Source: Dichetophora obliterata (Eukaryota; Arthropoda; Insecta; Diptera; Sciomyzidae). From it: a stretch of DNA of 64,000 nt. Shown in pieces: positions 21,531 through 33,119 of the stretch. Within the stretch, counting starts at the first letter, position 1; every line of letters starts with the position of its first letter. The DNA lies in the NCBI GenBank assembly GCA_963920525.1, contig OY986436.1, forward strand, positions 28,533,318-28,597,317, written 5' to 3'. Both the position numbers and the translations under genes were made by a program. The notes beneath the pieces were generated by a model. It worked only from the letters and a program-made list of their open reading frames with translations. It searched no databases and was not told the origin of the DNA.

Positions 21531-21669
21531 TCCGAAAGCAGAATTAAATATTTTCAGTAAAAAGAGTAATAAAATAAAACCAATTAACATTTGAAATAAA
21601 AACTCCTTTAGCTCGTAAAAAAAAGGGGCTGTGAAAAATGAGTTTTTTATGAGTGGCGAAAAATGCATG

Positions 21670-23021
21670 CGCACACGGAACGGAAAGTGTGCATAAAATT
21701 TGTGATTTTGTGCGTTGTTTTAATGAAAATATTCGTTCTTTTTGAACCAACGCACACGTTCGTTAAAATTTAATGAACGGTATTCATAAATTTGAAATTT
21801 AATGAAAAAATTTATGATTACGTATAATTAAATGAAAAATTTCATTAAAGTTTAATTAATTAAATCATTAAAATAAATGAAAAAATCATTACACTTTATG
21901 AATATGTTCGTTAAAATTTAATGGTGAATTTCATTAAGCTAATGAAAAAGTTCAAAAATTTAATGAACAATTTCATTAAAATTAATGAAAAGGTCATAAA
22001 ATTAATGAAGAAGTTCATTCAAATTTTATTAAATTTTAATGAAAATTTGAGTAAATTTTTTGTTTATGATATTGTTGAAAGAATTGATGGAATATAAAAA
22101 CACTTTACCTAATAAATTTAAATGAAAATGTATTGTTTTAATATTCAAAAGTATATATTTCATATATTTTAATTATTTTATTAATATGTTAACAATCTTG
22201 AGTAAAAATAATAAGTGCTATTTTATTACATAAAGATGAAATTGATTCGCAAAATTAAGAAGTATTTCAAGCAAAATTGACTGACTTGTCTGCGCTAGCA
22301 ATGCGATCGGCTTCGTTGGTAATACACTCGTTGGAAATACACTCGCAACCCAATCGCCGGCTGCACAGTTCGGAGCGCTAGCGCTTCTTTTTGTTTTTGA
22401 CTGCTGCAAACATTTGCCAATAGTTTTTGTTTAATAAGACTCTAAACTAGAATGCTTTCTTTCAAGATGTCTTTTATAAATATTAACACCACCAAGCAAT
22501 TATGCTCAAAATTGACAACGCAACGTGTCCTTTTTAGAAATGAAATTAAGTTTTTTATATGTTCTACAAATATATCTATATTTTTGTATTCTTTTTTGCA
22601 CAAAGCACAAAACATTTTTCATTCTTTACGTTAAATATTTTATCACTGGTAAATACACTTTTATTAATCTTTAATTTACTTCTAAGCACTTTTAACTTAT
22701 TACTTTTCACAAACAACAATGAAGTAGAACAATTTGTGTCATTCATTACCCACCGCTACAATAAAGCAATGTTCCGTTAGACGACGAGATTGTTTGGCAA
22801 TTTTAATGAAGACTGTTCATTAACTTATTCATGAATTCATATTTCAGAGTTGCTGTGAAGAAATATTTATGAATTCATTGTGAACTCGTTCATAAACTTT
22901 AATGAAAATTTTCGTAAAGTTAAGGAAAAAACCATTAAAAATAATGAATTTTTTCTTAAAATGGTCAAGAAAAATTTCAGCTTTCATTAAAAGTTTATGA
23001 ATTATATTTTTCCGTGCATGA
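21670..23021. mobile_element. possible DNA transposon with AATGAA-rich ends
   Basis: Two clusters of AATGAA/TTCATT flank a plain ~700-bp core: about 13 copies in 21770-22060 and about 7 in 22800-23010. Outside them CACGGAA occurs inverted (CACACGGAAC at ~21671, TTTTTCCGTGCATG at ~23008). Clustered short repeats near both ends are typical of transposase-binding subterminal regions. The core has no credible gene; it holds GCGCTAGC twice and a doubled ACACTCG(T)TGG-like phrase at ~22320-22350. Simple A+T-rich repetition is the alternative. Confidence 0.4.
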
Positions 23022-25399
23022 TTATCATAGTTCTAAGTCTTAAAAGATGCAGAAACTGTTTTCATTTAAGTATCGAACTCTTTTTACTGTAAGAAGCAAC
23101 TCTTTCTACTGCATTGCAATAAAATTTCAATTTGTCTGAAGATATTGAAGAAGCCTTTTTTTAGTACCATATATATGAATTTTTGACAAAATATTTATAT
23201 AGTCAACCACTATTGTCTTAATTCTGAAATTCTACTGAAATGTTTCAAGCCAATTAAATGTTTTCGACTTGATACAAATGTTTTTTTCCCACTGTAAACT
23301 GCATCAGCAGTTGAACATGTGATAAATGCGTGAGAGTGAATAAGAGTTGGAAAGAAGGAGATCAATGTTAAAAGCAGCAAAGAGGAAGACAGTAATGGCA
23401 GAGCTTAAAAACCACAATGAAGCAAAATGTTTTGATTTCAGTTAACAGTGATTTTTGACCAACAATTTGCAGCAGTCAGCAAACTTATGCAATACAATCA
23501 TACAAACAGATGCATAGACACACTCGCATACGCACTCAAATGCACCACCAATGCAGAATTTGAATTTTTGTGTGCGTCTCTGTTGTTCGTATTGAGCATA
23601 TGGTAAACATGACACGGCGCAGCATTTCCGTTTCCGCTTGCTAGCTTGCAATTTACATAAGTTTGCAGCTGTGTGCATCGTAGGTGTGCATTGAATTTCA
23701 TCATCATCACCATAAGCATCAGCATAACTGGCAGCAGCAACAGCATCATCATTATCATCAGCTTCAGCGTCATCGACGTTTCGTTATCGATAACTTTTTA
23801 GCATGCAACCCCAGTCATGGTGAAAATTCGTTGATTTTCAAATGGAATTTTAAATTGATGTAAATCTACTAAGTTATCACATCACATCAGAATACAAAAT
23901 GCACTTTTAGCGTATGTTACGTATGCTACGTAAGGGTTTTTGCCACAAATGACCGGATTAAATGTCACAGCAACACACGTACACTCACAGATGATGGTCA
24001 TGATGGCAACCGGAAGCGCAGTTAGAGAGTTGGCATTAATGACGAGTATGTGAAAGGGTAAAAATAGAGAAAAGTTCTTCTAAAACAGCAAATATTTAAT
24101 TGTGTTGAAAACAGGGTTTTGTAGGGAACACTTTAAAGTGTGTGTGGCTTTGTGTTAGAATTAGGTATTGCTTTCATTATGAGCTATTGTTAGTCTTTTC
24201 CTCTGATGAACATAAATTGATGATAATATGATTGCAGACAATGTTGCCATGATAACGAATGTGATATAATAAATTTTGCAATTAGCTCGTCAGGTTTCTT
24301 GTAAAAAACAACCAGAACGTAAAAATTTTTGGACGCATTTCATTTCATAAGAAAAATAAAATGCAATTTAAATATAGAACATATATTTTACGGTCATAAA
24401 AAATTTATTCATTAATTTAAAATACATAATATATGAGCATACGTATCTATGTGATGTTACATTTTGAGACATTGAAATCAAAAAGTAAAGATTAAATTCT
24501 GAAAGTTTAAGCAAAATCGGAGGTGGTCAAAATTTTTGGTCCCCAAAATTAAGAAAAAAATTAAGGGTAAAAAGGGTCTGAATGTGCCTAAATTTCAATC
24601 GCAAATATCTCGAGATTTTGATCTGATTGAGAAAAAAATGAATATCTCGCATTTCGTGAAAAAGTAAACCGCAAAGTTAAAAAATCAACTTTATGCAAAC
24701 TAAATATTTTTTTACTAAACTTCAGCACATACAATGTCCAGTAATAAATAAAAGAAGAAAACACTTTTCAGCATTCACACTTGCTAAGAACGGCGAAGGA
24801 ATGAGAATACGCGAAAATACGGTCTATTCTATCATTTTAGTGTGTGAATTAAAGCATAGTTAATGCATTTTTTCTATATGAAACCTTTAATCTTTTAGTT
24901 TTTTAGTTAAAATAACAATACATTATATAAAATTAAAGTAACTGTAATTAACGTATAAGTATATTTACTGAGATATGATATAAAACATTAAACGGATATT
25001 TTTTGTCTACCGCACGCAACCAAAAGACAATTTGTTTAATTAAGTAAAACCTCCTGAAAGCATATAAAGAAAAATACTTGCGAATGAAACTTTCAGAGTT
25101 GCTTTACCTGATTCAATCGAAGTTTTTCACATAAAAGTTGAAAAAATTCCATTGAATTTTGATGGAATGTCCAAGTGCGAAACTCTTAAAAATTAACATT
25201 TTTGCTTTTTTCAGTTAAATTTTCTATAATATGAGTCATTAAAGCCTAAAAACATATAAAAACGTTTCAAATCGACAAACAAGAAATTAAAGACACTCGA
25301 AATAAATGCAGCTGAATACCTTACTAAAAAAATACCTTAATAAAAGAATACCTAACCTACAAAATCAGCACCACTTCGACGTATAGAGTGATAGTACCA
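23022..25399. other. non-coding; G+C-richer island at 23.3-24.1 kb
   Basis: No gene. 23280-24060 is less A+T-rich, free of recognised repeats and has CAT/CAG trinucleotide runs (23700-23770), as intronic or regulatory DNA of flies often does. No splice or promoter signal decides its role. Confidence 0.35.
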
Positions 25400-27594
25400 T
25401 ATTGTCATCGCCTACAATACATCAATACATAAATAAATTTCTAAATACATAAAAAAGCGTCAATCATTTATTAAATAAATCAAATAATGCAGAAGAAATT
25501 TCAAGTTTAAAAGTAAATGGTGAAGTAATAACAAATGATGTAGACAAAGCCAACGTACTAAATAATTTCTTTACAAATATTGTAGGTAGTTGTATTCCAA
25601 GTTCTGAGACTTGTCGTTGTTTAGAAAAGGAACCATCCCAACAACTGAGTATTTATGTTGAACCAGTATCTCCTTCAGAAATGTATAAAATTATTATGTC
25701 TCTAAAAAACTCAAATGCCAAAACTGAAAATAATTTTTCGAATACATTTGCAAAACTAATAGTACACAATATTGTTGACATAATGTGTCATCTAGTTAAT
25801 AAAAGCATTGATGCAGGAATTTTTCCAGAGGAGTTAAAAAAAGCGCAAGTTATTCCATTATTCAAAAAGGAAGATAATCACTTACCGAATAATTATCGGC
25901 CTATTTCTATACTGCCGGTATTTTCTAAAGTATATAAAAAAATTGTAAAAAATCGTATTGTGGATTTCTTAAACAAAACTAAATTTTTTAGTAAACACCA
26001 ATTTGGTTTCAGAGCGAGTCTTTCAACTGAAAATGCACTCCTACATTTTTGTAATAATGTATATAGTGCTTTAAATATAAAAAACCAATCTGCCGCGCTT
26101 TTTATAGACATTACTAAAGCTTTCGATACAGTTAATCACAAGATTCTTCTACAGAAACCTTACAAATGTGGACTTAGAGGTTCTATTTATAAATGGCTAT
26201 GCTCTTATATACAAAACAGGATGCAGCGAGTAAAAATAAATGTAAAATTCAGCTCTTTTTTAAAAATTGATGCAGGCGTACCACAAGGTTCGGTGTTAGG
26301 ACCTGTCCTTTTTCTAATATATACTAACTCAATTTTTAGTTTAGAGTTTTCGAGTGAAACAGTTGCCTTTGCTGATGATATGGCTTGCGTATACTCATGT
26401 TGTTCTGTTCTTGATCTGACAGCGAACATTAATCATGATCTTGGTCTTTTGAGACATTGGTTTGCAATACATAAGCTGGTACATAGTGATAAAACCAAAA
26501 TTATGTTTTTCAGTGTTGCTGGTAGAGAAATCCAGTGCGATCAATTAATATTTCATCACTCCAACTGCGACAAGTTCTTGTTCGACAATTACACGTGTTA
26601 CAATTCAAATAATTTGTTAACTTATAACGACCATATATCTTGTTCTGGTTGTTTTAAGATTGAATGCGTTACATCTTTTAAATACTTAGGTATTTTGGTA
26701 GACTCGAAGATGAATTGGTCAGAACACACCACCGCACTGAAACGATATGCTACGTCAGCTTTAAGACAAAATTATCTGTTAAAAACCTTCTGCTCACAGA
26801 AGTTATTAACATGTATTTATTATGGGATTTTACATTCAAAACTGGAATATGAACTAGCTTGTTGGGGTGGTACACATTCAAACAAGATAAACCCATTGCT
26901 CATCACTCAAAAGCATATCATTCGCATTATTTGCAGTAAAAGTAGAATTGTACATAGCTTTGCACTTTTCAAGAGTCTGGAGATTCTTCCATTCAAGCAT
27001 TTGCATTGCTATAAAATATTACAGGTTTTTTTTAAAAACAATGGTCATTTGACGAACAGAAATAATCCAAGCTACAATCTGAGAATAAATAATAATAACA
27101 AAGTCGTAGTTCCACCGCATAATTTACAATATTTCCTTCATTCATATTCTTCGATAGCCCCAAGATTATATAACTGCTTACCTGACATTATTCGCTGTAT
27201 TCGCTATAAGAAAGCTTTCCTTATGGAGGTTAAATCGTGGCTATTTAAGCTAAGTTATGATGACTTAAACCAAATTCTTCATATACAAATATAATTCGAG
27301 AATTATTTGCCTGCTTCTTACTTTTAATTCATTAGTTACTTAATCTATTTTTTTTTTTTTTTTATATATATTCTTGTCTAGTCTTTGCATTTTTTATTTC
27401 TCATTCTAATCAATTAATAACAAATTGCATTTTATATTCTACATATATAATAAGACCCCATGTATAGTCTGTGTATGTTTTAAATTTGAAAATTGTATCT
27501 ACTCTGCATTCGCCACTAGTTCTTTGAGCTACAGAATGCAGTTTTGTGAATCATTGTTAATAAATGTTAAAAAATAAATGTAAAAAAAATAAAA
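25400..27594 (+). mobile_element. 5'-truncated LINE with long intact RT frame
   Basis: Contains one long reverse transcriptase frame and a ~300-bp 3' UTR ending in AAATGTTAAAAAATAAATGT-like A-rich sequence near 27594. The endonuclease and any ORF1 are missing, as expected from incomplete reverse transcription at insertion. GTACGCAAC-like words lie on both flanks (25012, 27640, 27661). Confidence 0.85.
25457..27294 (+). CDS. LINE reverse transcriptase (truncated ORF2)
   Basis: The frame is open from about 25457 to the TAA at 27292; the first ATG is 25681, giving 537 residues. The upstream residues (EVITNDVDKANVLNNFFTNI) are RT-linker sequence, so the ATG is not the true start. RT motifs in order: NNYRPISILPVFSKVYKKIV, QFGFRASLSTENALL, FIDITKAFDTVNHKIL, GVPQGSVLGPVLF and the catalytic FADDMACVY at about residues 230-238. 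Thumb and C-terminal parts follow (VTSFKYLGILVDSKMNWSEH). It lacks endonuclease and RNase H. Absence of stops over 1.8 kb suggests recent insertion. The clade is within the jockey/CR1-like group; I cannot be more precise. Confidence 0.9.
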
Positions 27595-29114
27595 ATTTTT
27601 ATGTATTTTAATTATGAAATTTTTTTGTTAAAATGTTCAAATACGCAACCACTTGGGACATCGTACGCAACCGAAGTTTTTATTTTTAATATTTTTGTTT
27701 ATAACTGTCAATTAATTTAAAATACCATTTTGAATTCTGTGCTATTTACTCTCTACATACGAATAAAATATTTCTTCAAATTTCAACACATTTCGCTGGC
27801 TTATTGGTTTTTGTTAAGTGGGCTAAAACTGCGGTATATTGATGCCCTCCGTACGCATCCTACTAGATGTTTTAATAAATCGTTTGAACCAAATTTTATA
27901 TTTAAATATACACATATACTGAACAATACTGGATATAAGAAAAAAAATATTAAATTCATTTTACCATTAAAATGCACCAAAATATACGTAAAAGTACTGA
28001 AAAATGTCCCCGTACGCAACACGGAATGCGTGAAATGCCAATAAAGTCTGCGACCAAAATATTAGTTTACGTGTCTCAGCATTTGCGTGTGACTTTTTGA
28101 CTTACCTACAGTGTAATGTGAAAAACTAGATACGCACATAATTTTATACCAGATGCAGTGTGATTTTTGAAAACCAAGAACTCATTATTTGAAACAGTAT
28201 CACGTATTATTATTAGTACCTGGGCGACCGTGCTTAGCTCGGCTTCCCGCCAAAACCCATGTATATAAAAAATTTTTTTCATTTTGATTGTACATCGATA
28301 AAACAATTAATTTCATCACTGCTACTGTAATCAGAAATTTTCCGAACAACATTTTCACCCCACATTCGTCAACTTTTTGACGAATAAAATAATTTTGGCC
28401 GCCTAAAACAGTCAAATACCCCAATGTGGGCTGCTAAATATTTTCTGCGCTATCGCATTAAAATACACGGAAAAATAAAACGCAGCTGTGTATACGTAGC
28501 AAAAAAACAAACAACAACTCCCACACGCGACTTAGCTCATATAACAAACAACAACATGTAAAAAAATTATGACTCCCGCCTCGACACATAAGAAAAGCCA
28601 AATGAAATGGAAAACAATACAAATTATTTGCGAAAAAAGATGGAGAAAACGCATTTTTTCAGAAATGAGACCTAGTTAAATCGACTTTTCGGCTCCATAC
28701 ACTCCTCTATCTCCTATCGAAATCGCTTTGAATATAAATTTTTCTAATGTCCTAATTAGGGATGCCAGCAGTTATTCCAATTCAAAGATTTTTGGAATCT
28801 AACTTCGGGTGTAAACACTTTGCAAGATGCACATAGGGGTATTTCACAAATTTGGTCAGCCAAAAGTCAATTTTATAAAACACAGATTTGATTAAAAAAA
28901 AACAATTTTTGCAATGTTGAATAGTGTTGAATATGTCCCAATGGTGGTACAGGGTTTAAATAACAGACTTGGAAAGAAAATATTTACCGAATAAATCAAT
29001 TTAGCTGCCTTCACAAATTGTTTTATTGTATTTAAATCTAAAGTTTTAAGTATTTGTACTGATTATATACCGGGTATCCATTAAATGAATCATAAGATCC
29101 CATGGTACACAGTG
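27595..29114. other. non-coding, nothing recognised
   Basis: GTACGCA(A/T)C words recur at 27661, 27851 and 28012. No gene found; frames of ~100 codons here are composition-driven. Confidence 0.35.
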
Positions 29115-29119
29115 GGTTA

Positions 29120-29660
29120 AAAAACTTAAAAAAATTTGAGAAACAAATTTTATAAGTTGTATGTATTAACCAAAAGAAGTTTATATTTTATTAAGTATAG
29201 GCATCATATGAGGGAATTTAATTTTCTCGATAGGTATTTGTTCAAACAATATGTTCGTAAGTTTGAGTCTAAAATTAAAATTAATCCCAAGGAGTTTTGG
29301 TGGTATGTAAATTCTAGAAAAGGATTTTCGAATTTTCCATCTTCGATGTTTTTTAATGATAAATTTTCGAATAATGCATCGGAAACTGCAAACCTTTTTG
29401 CAACGTTTTTTAAATCAAACTTTGAATTAGGATCAGATTTGCAATATGAAACTGATAATACTTCTAATGGTATTAGTTTTGGTACACTTGTCATCTCTGA
29501 AAGTGATGTAATTGATGCCATTAAAACGTTAAAAATGAGTACTAAATGTGATTTTGATGGTCTTTCTGTTATTCTGTTAAATACTCCCAAGAATTTAACT
29601 TCCTTTTTTTTTACTTTATAAGCTTGAGGTGTTAAAGTTTATATTTCCTAGGAAATGGTA
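29120..29660 (+). pseudogene. LINE fragment (EN-RT linker and start of RT)
   Basis: KIKINPKEFWWYVNSRKGFS and ASETANLFATFFKSNFELGS match the linker before the RT domain. The same arrangement (SDAKSFWNFVNTKRK, ICNLFAEFFKSTY) is in the LINE at 36.7-41.6 kb. It continues to SDVIDAIKTLKMSTKCDFDG and then, after a stop, LEVLKFIFPRKWYDGG. Truncated at both ends. Confidence 0.75.
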
Positions 29661-29955
29661 TGATGGTGGTTTTTGACCAATTAATGTTCAACCCCACCTT
29701 TTTGCACCATTTTTTTCACCCTTAGCAATTTGATCACACAAGGTCTATTCAATTTTTGTTCACGGTCTCTTCAGTATTACGTAAAATAAATATTATATAA
29801 TTACTTTGATTGATTGATTGATGATTTATTTATTGCGATAGTAATTAGTTCATTAAGAATAATTTCTTTTATATTACAATATCTACTTGGAAAATAGAGG
29901 TATACTGTCTTTAAAACTAAAAAAAAAAATAAACTGGCTACTTCAGCCCTTGAAA
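29661..29955. other. non-coding; TGAT repeats
   Basis: Short (TTGA)n/(TGAT)n at ~29806-29826; otherwise featureless. On the minus strand this would lie beyond the SINE's 3' end. Confidence 0.3.
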
Positions 29956-30258
29956 GGACTTTGAACTAGCTTCTATTGATAAATTGTGTTGTGCGTGTTA
30001 TTAAGGGTTTCATCACAAATGATCGAGAACTGGACCTACGTGTTTTATGCCGACTCCGAACGGCTTATGTTCTCAAGAAGCTTTACATGGCAATTTTCAC
30101 TCTCTGAGGTTTGCCATTGTCTGCAGAGAGGTGACGACCGAACAGAAAAATTAATTCAATTGAAAAAAACTTTCTGTCTGAGCTGGGATTGAACCCGGGC
30201 TACCGCGGTTCCTTAGCTTAGGGGCCGCGCACTCTGCCCACTAGGCTGCGGTCGCCAC
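29956..30258 (-). mobile_element. second SINE family, tRNA-like head
   Basis: Reading on the minus strand, the head at ~30258 has an A-box-like CAGCCTAGTGG (30238-30248) and a perfect B box GGTTCAATCC (30186-30195). The body includes GGCAAACCTCAGAGAGTG and CCGTTCGGAGTCGGCATAAA, wording I recall from an abundant SINE of tephritid fruit flies; this is what points to a higher fly. It is unrelated to the 7067-7445 family beyond the promoter boxes. The 3' boundary is uncertain (29.93-29.99 kb). Not a functional tRNA: the acceptor stem does not pair. Confidence 0.7.
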
Positions 30259-30739
30259 TACGGTCGTCTTAAAAACTAAGAATTAATTAATTCCAAACTT
30301 ATTAATATTTTAAGATGAATCCTGATCTGAATCTATTTAGTATTTTATTAAAATAAAAATTTTTATGAGTAATTCGAACCATTTATCTCTTCTTATTATA
30401 CCGGCAAGACCATCTACAGACCGTATTTCACATTTTTCACATTTTTCACATTTCACATTTTTCAACTAATCAAACGAAACAAGCAAGGAATTTTCTTCGC
30501 CTGGACGGAATATTAAAATACCCTCACGAACGTATTTTGGTGTATTCGAAGCCTTGAATGTTATATTATTTTGATGAGGAGTAAATTTTATCCAAATATT
30601 TCACATTTGAAGCTAAGAGTCCTTCTTATTTATGAAAGCTTATGAGCACAATATCAAGTTACAACATTAATTTTTTGGAATTTATTACAGTTTTACTATT
30701 ATAATGACGTTTATTTTGATGAATTTTAGGTAATACTAT
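30259..30739. other. non-coding; CACATTTTT repeats
   Basis: CACATTTTT recurs four times at 30428-30468. A plus-strand phrase HLSLLIIPARPSTDR near 30390 is faintly like a LINE C-terminus but too short to call. Confidence 0.3.
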
Positions 30740-31640
30740 CAGCAGTAGAGAGAAGGAGGATATTACAAAGCACATACCTTACTTCGATCTACCAAGAGAT
30801 GATACAGTAAAAAGGTACAACTTCGAAAAACACTTCGAAATTAGGCTTATTACCAAGAAAGAGTGGGACAGCGAGATAATATCGCAAGCTAAGAAACCAC
30901 ACAGTATATCATGGTATACGAATGGCTCCAAAACATTGGAAGGTGTTGGCGCGGAGGTGTACGGGCCAATAACCAATCATTGCGAACCTTCCAAGCGGAA
31001 ATCCTAGCAATACAGCTGTGTGCGCAATTCAACTTGGGCGACCGGAAATACAAAACTCAGGATATAATTGTTGTGTCGGACAGTCTAGTAGCAATAAAAA
31101 CACTAGTTTCCTGTGAAATATCATCGAGAATAACATGAGAATGCCTAACAAAACTTAATAAACTAGGCAAGAATAACACCGTTACAATACTCTGGGTCCC
31201 AGGACACAAAGGAGTACAAGGAAACGAAAAAGCTGATGGCTTAGCGCAACAGGGTACAGCCATAAAATTTGTAGTGCCAGATCCATTCTGCGGATTGGGC
31301 TCAAATTATATAAAAGAAGAACTAAGAAGGGAGGAGGGACAGAAACATTCAAACCTTTGGAAAAGGCTCCCAAATTTGAGACAATTCAAATTGTTTCTCA
31401 GAGATTTTAGTACTCGGAGAGCAAAATTGTGCATAAACTTAGGTAAGCCAAATCTAAAGATTTTTACAGGGTTCCTTACAGGACACTGCAAACTAAAATA
31501 TCACTTGATGAAATGCTGTGGTTAACAGACGTAAACTAGCACTGGTCAACTATAAGCCAATTCTAGGAAAAATTTCAGCCCTTGAATCTAAACACATTCT
31601 CAAATTCATCACAGAACTAGGTTTGGCTGAAATTCTGTAA
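30740..31640 (+). pseudogene. LINE C-terminal region with RNase H domain
   Basis: RNase H signatures in order: WYTNGSKTLEGVGAEVYG (30911 onward), FQAEILAIQLCAQ, IIVVSDSLVAIKTL, then VPGHKGVQGNEKADGLAQQG. After it come FTGFLTGHCKLKYHLMK and the C-terminal ISALESKHILKFITELGLAE ending at TAA ~31640. LINEs of the I/LOA/R1 group carry RNase H downstream of RT; only this part remains. It has a frameshift near 30965-30990 and a TGA near 31137. The first catalytic residue is Asn where the family has Asp (Tyr-Thr-Asp-Gly-Ser). The 3' UTR (31641-31715) runs straight into the hexanucleotide array. Confidence 0.85.
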
Positions 31641-31715
31641 TCCGCCAACGCTGAGTAGCCTTGAGAAGGAGGTACAATGAATCTCATTTAGGTCGCAGTA
31701 CGTATCTCCACCATA

Positions 31716-32760
31716 AAACATTAACACTAACATTAACATTAACATTAACATTAACATTAACATTATTATTAACATTAACATTAACATAAACATAAACATA
31801 AACATAAACATAAACATAAACATAAACATAAACATAAACATAAACATAAACATAAACATAAACATAAACATAAACATAAACATAAACATAAACATAAACA
31901 TAAACATAAACATAAACATAAACATAAACATAAACATAAACATAAACATAAACATAAACATAAACATAAACATAAACATAAACATAAACATAAACATAAA
32001 CATAAACATAAACATAAACATAAACATAAACATAAACATAAACATAAACATAAACATAAACATAAACATAAACATAAACATAAACATAAACATAAACATA
32101 AACATAAACATAAACATAAACATAAACATAAACATAAACATAAACATAAACATAAACATAAACATAAACATAAACATAAACATAAACATAAACATAAACA
32201 TAAACATAAACATAAACATAAACATAAACATAAACATAAACATAAACATAAACATAAACATAAACATAAACATAAACATAAACATAAACATAAACATAAA
32301 CATAAACATAAACATAAACATAAACATTAACATTAACATTAACATTAACATTAACATTAACATTAACATTAACATTAACATTAACATTAACATTAACATT
32401 AACATTAACATTAACATTAACATTAACATTAACATTAACATTAACATTAACATTAACATTAACATTAACATTAACATTAACATTAACATTAACATTAACA
32501 TTAACATTAACATTAACATTAACATTAACATTAACATTAACATTAACATTAACATTAACATTAACATTAACATTAACATAAACATAAACATAAACATAAA
32601 CATAAACATAAACATAAACATTAACATTAACATTAACACTAACATTAACATTAACCTTAACATAAACATAAACATTAACACAAACATAAACATTAACATT
32701 AACATTAACATTAACATTAACATTACCATTAATATTAACATTAACATTAGCATTTACATT
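31716..32760 (+). repeat. 1-kb AACATT/AACATA hexanucleotide satellite
   Basis: About 174 six-base units without a break in phase. Block structure: AACATT units to ~31783, ~90 AACATA units to ~32325, ~42 AACATT units to ~32578, ~7 AACATA, then mixed variants (AACACT, AACCTT) at the margin. It begins exactly at the 3' end of the LINE fragment, whose clade ends in short tandem repeats, so the LINE tail probably seeded it. A 378-codon Met-Leu/Met-Phe frame on the minus strand is a product of the repeat and not a gene. Confidence 0.95.
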
Positions 32761-33018
32761 ATGATGAAGTTAAAGCTTACAATATGTGCAAAATTTGAAG
32801 TCATTAGATTAATTTTTGTGGAATTTAAAGAGATATCAGAGAAATTTTTACGATAGCTTATGTTCAAGGTCCATGTTTTCTCTTTCAATTGCAAAGAACT
32901 AAAGTAAACCAATTTTTACCAAAAAAACTGAAGAAGAAAAATTGAAAAAACTATATCAATAGCCCACATAAAAAGTTCATTTTTTTGTGGCAAAAAACAA
33001 CTTAAAAAGATTTCATTT

Positions 33019-33119
33019 CGTTTTTTTTTTTAAAGATCAAATAACCAAGGCATGCGCCTTATACAAGCAAGGTTTGGTCTTTGACCTAAAAGAAAGTGAT
33101 AGATTATTTAGAGGAATTG
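33019..33119 (-). mobile_element. SINE copy 2, 3' part
   Basis: On the minus strand: TTCCTCTAAATAATCTATC, GGTCAAAGACCAAACC, GCATGCCTTGGTTATTTGAT and an A-run. This matches 7354-7445 of copy 1. It completes the head and body found at 34389-34682; the LINE at 33120-34388 lies between. Confidence 0.8.

Noticed and set aside
25893..26429. Minus-strand frames opposite the LINE RT (25893-26111, 26205-26429)
   Set aside because: Shadows of the plus-strand RT gene.
30185..30258. A tRNA gene on the minus strand
   Set aside because: B box is perfect, but the acceptor stem fails and a SINE body follows.
31617..32753. 378-codon minus-strand frame of Met-Leu/Met-Phe repeats
   Set aside because: It is the hexanucleotide satellite read as codons; a 6-bp period without stops gives open frames automatically.
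31716..32760. Telomeric or CRISPR array
   Set aside because: The unit is AACATA/AACATT, unlike insect TTAGG repeats, and there are no spacers between repeats.
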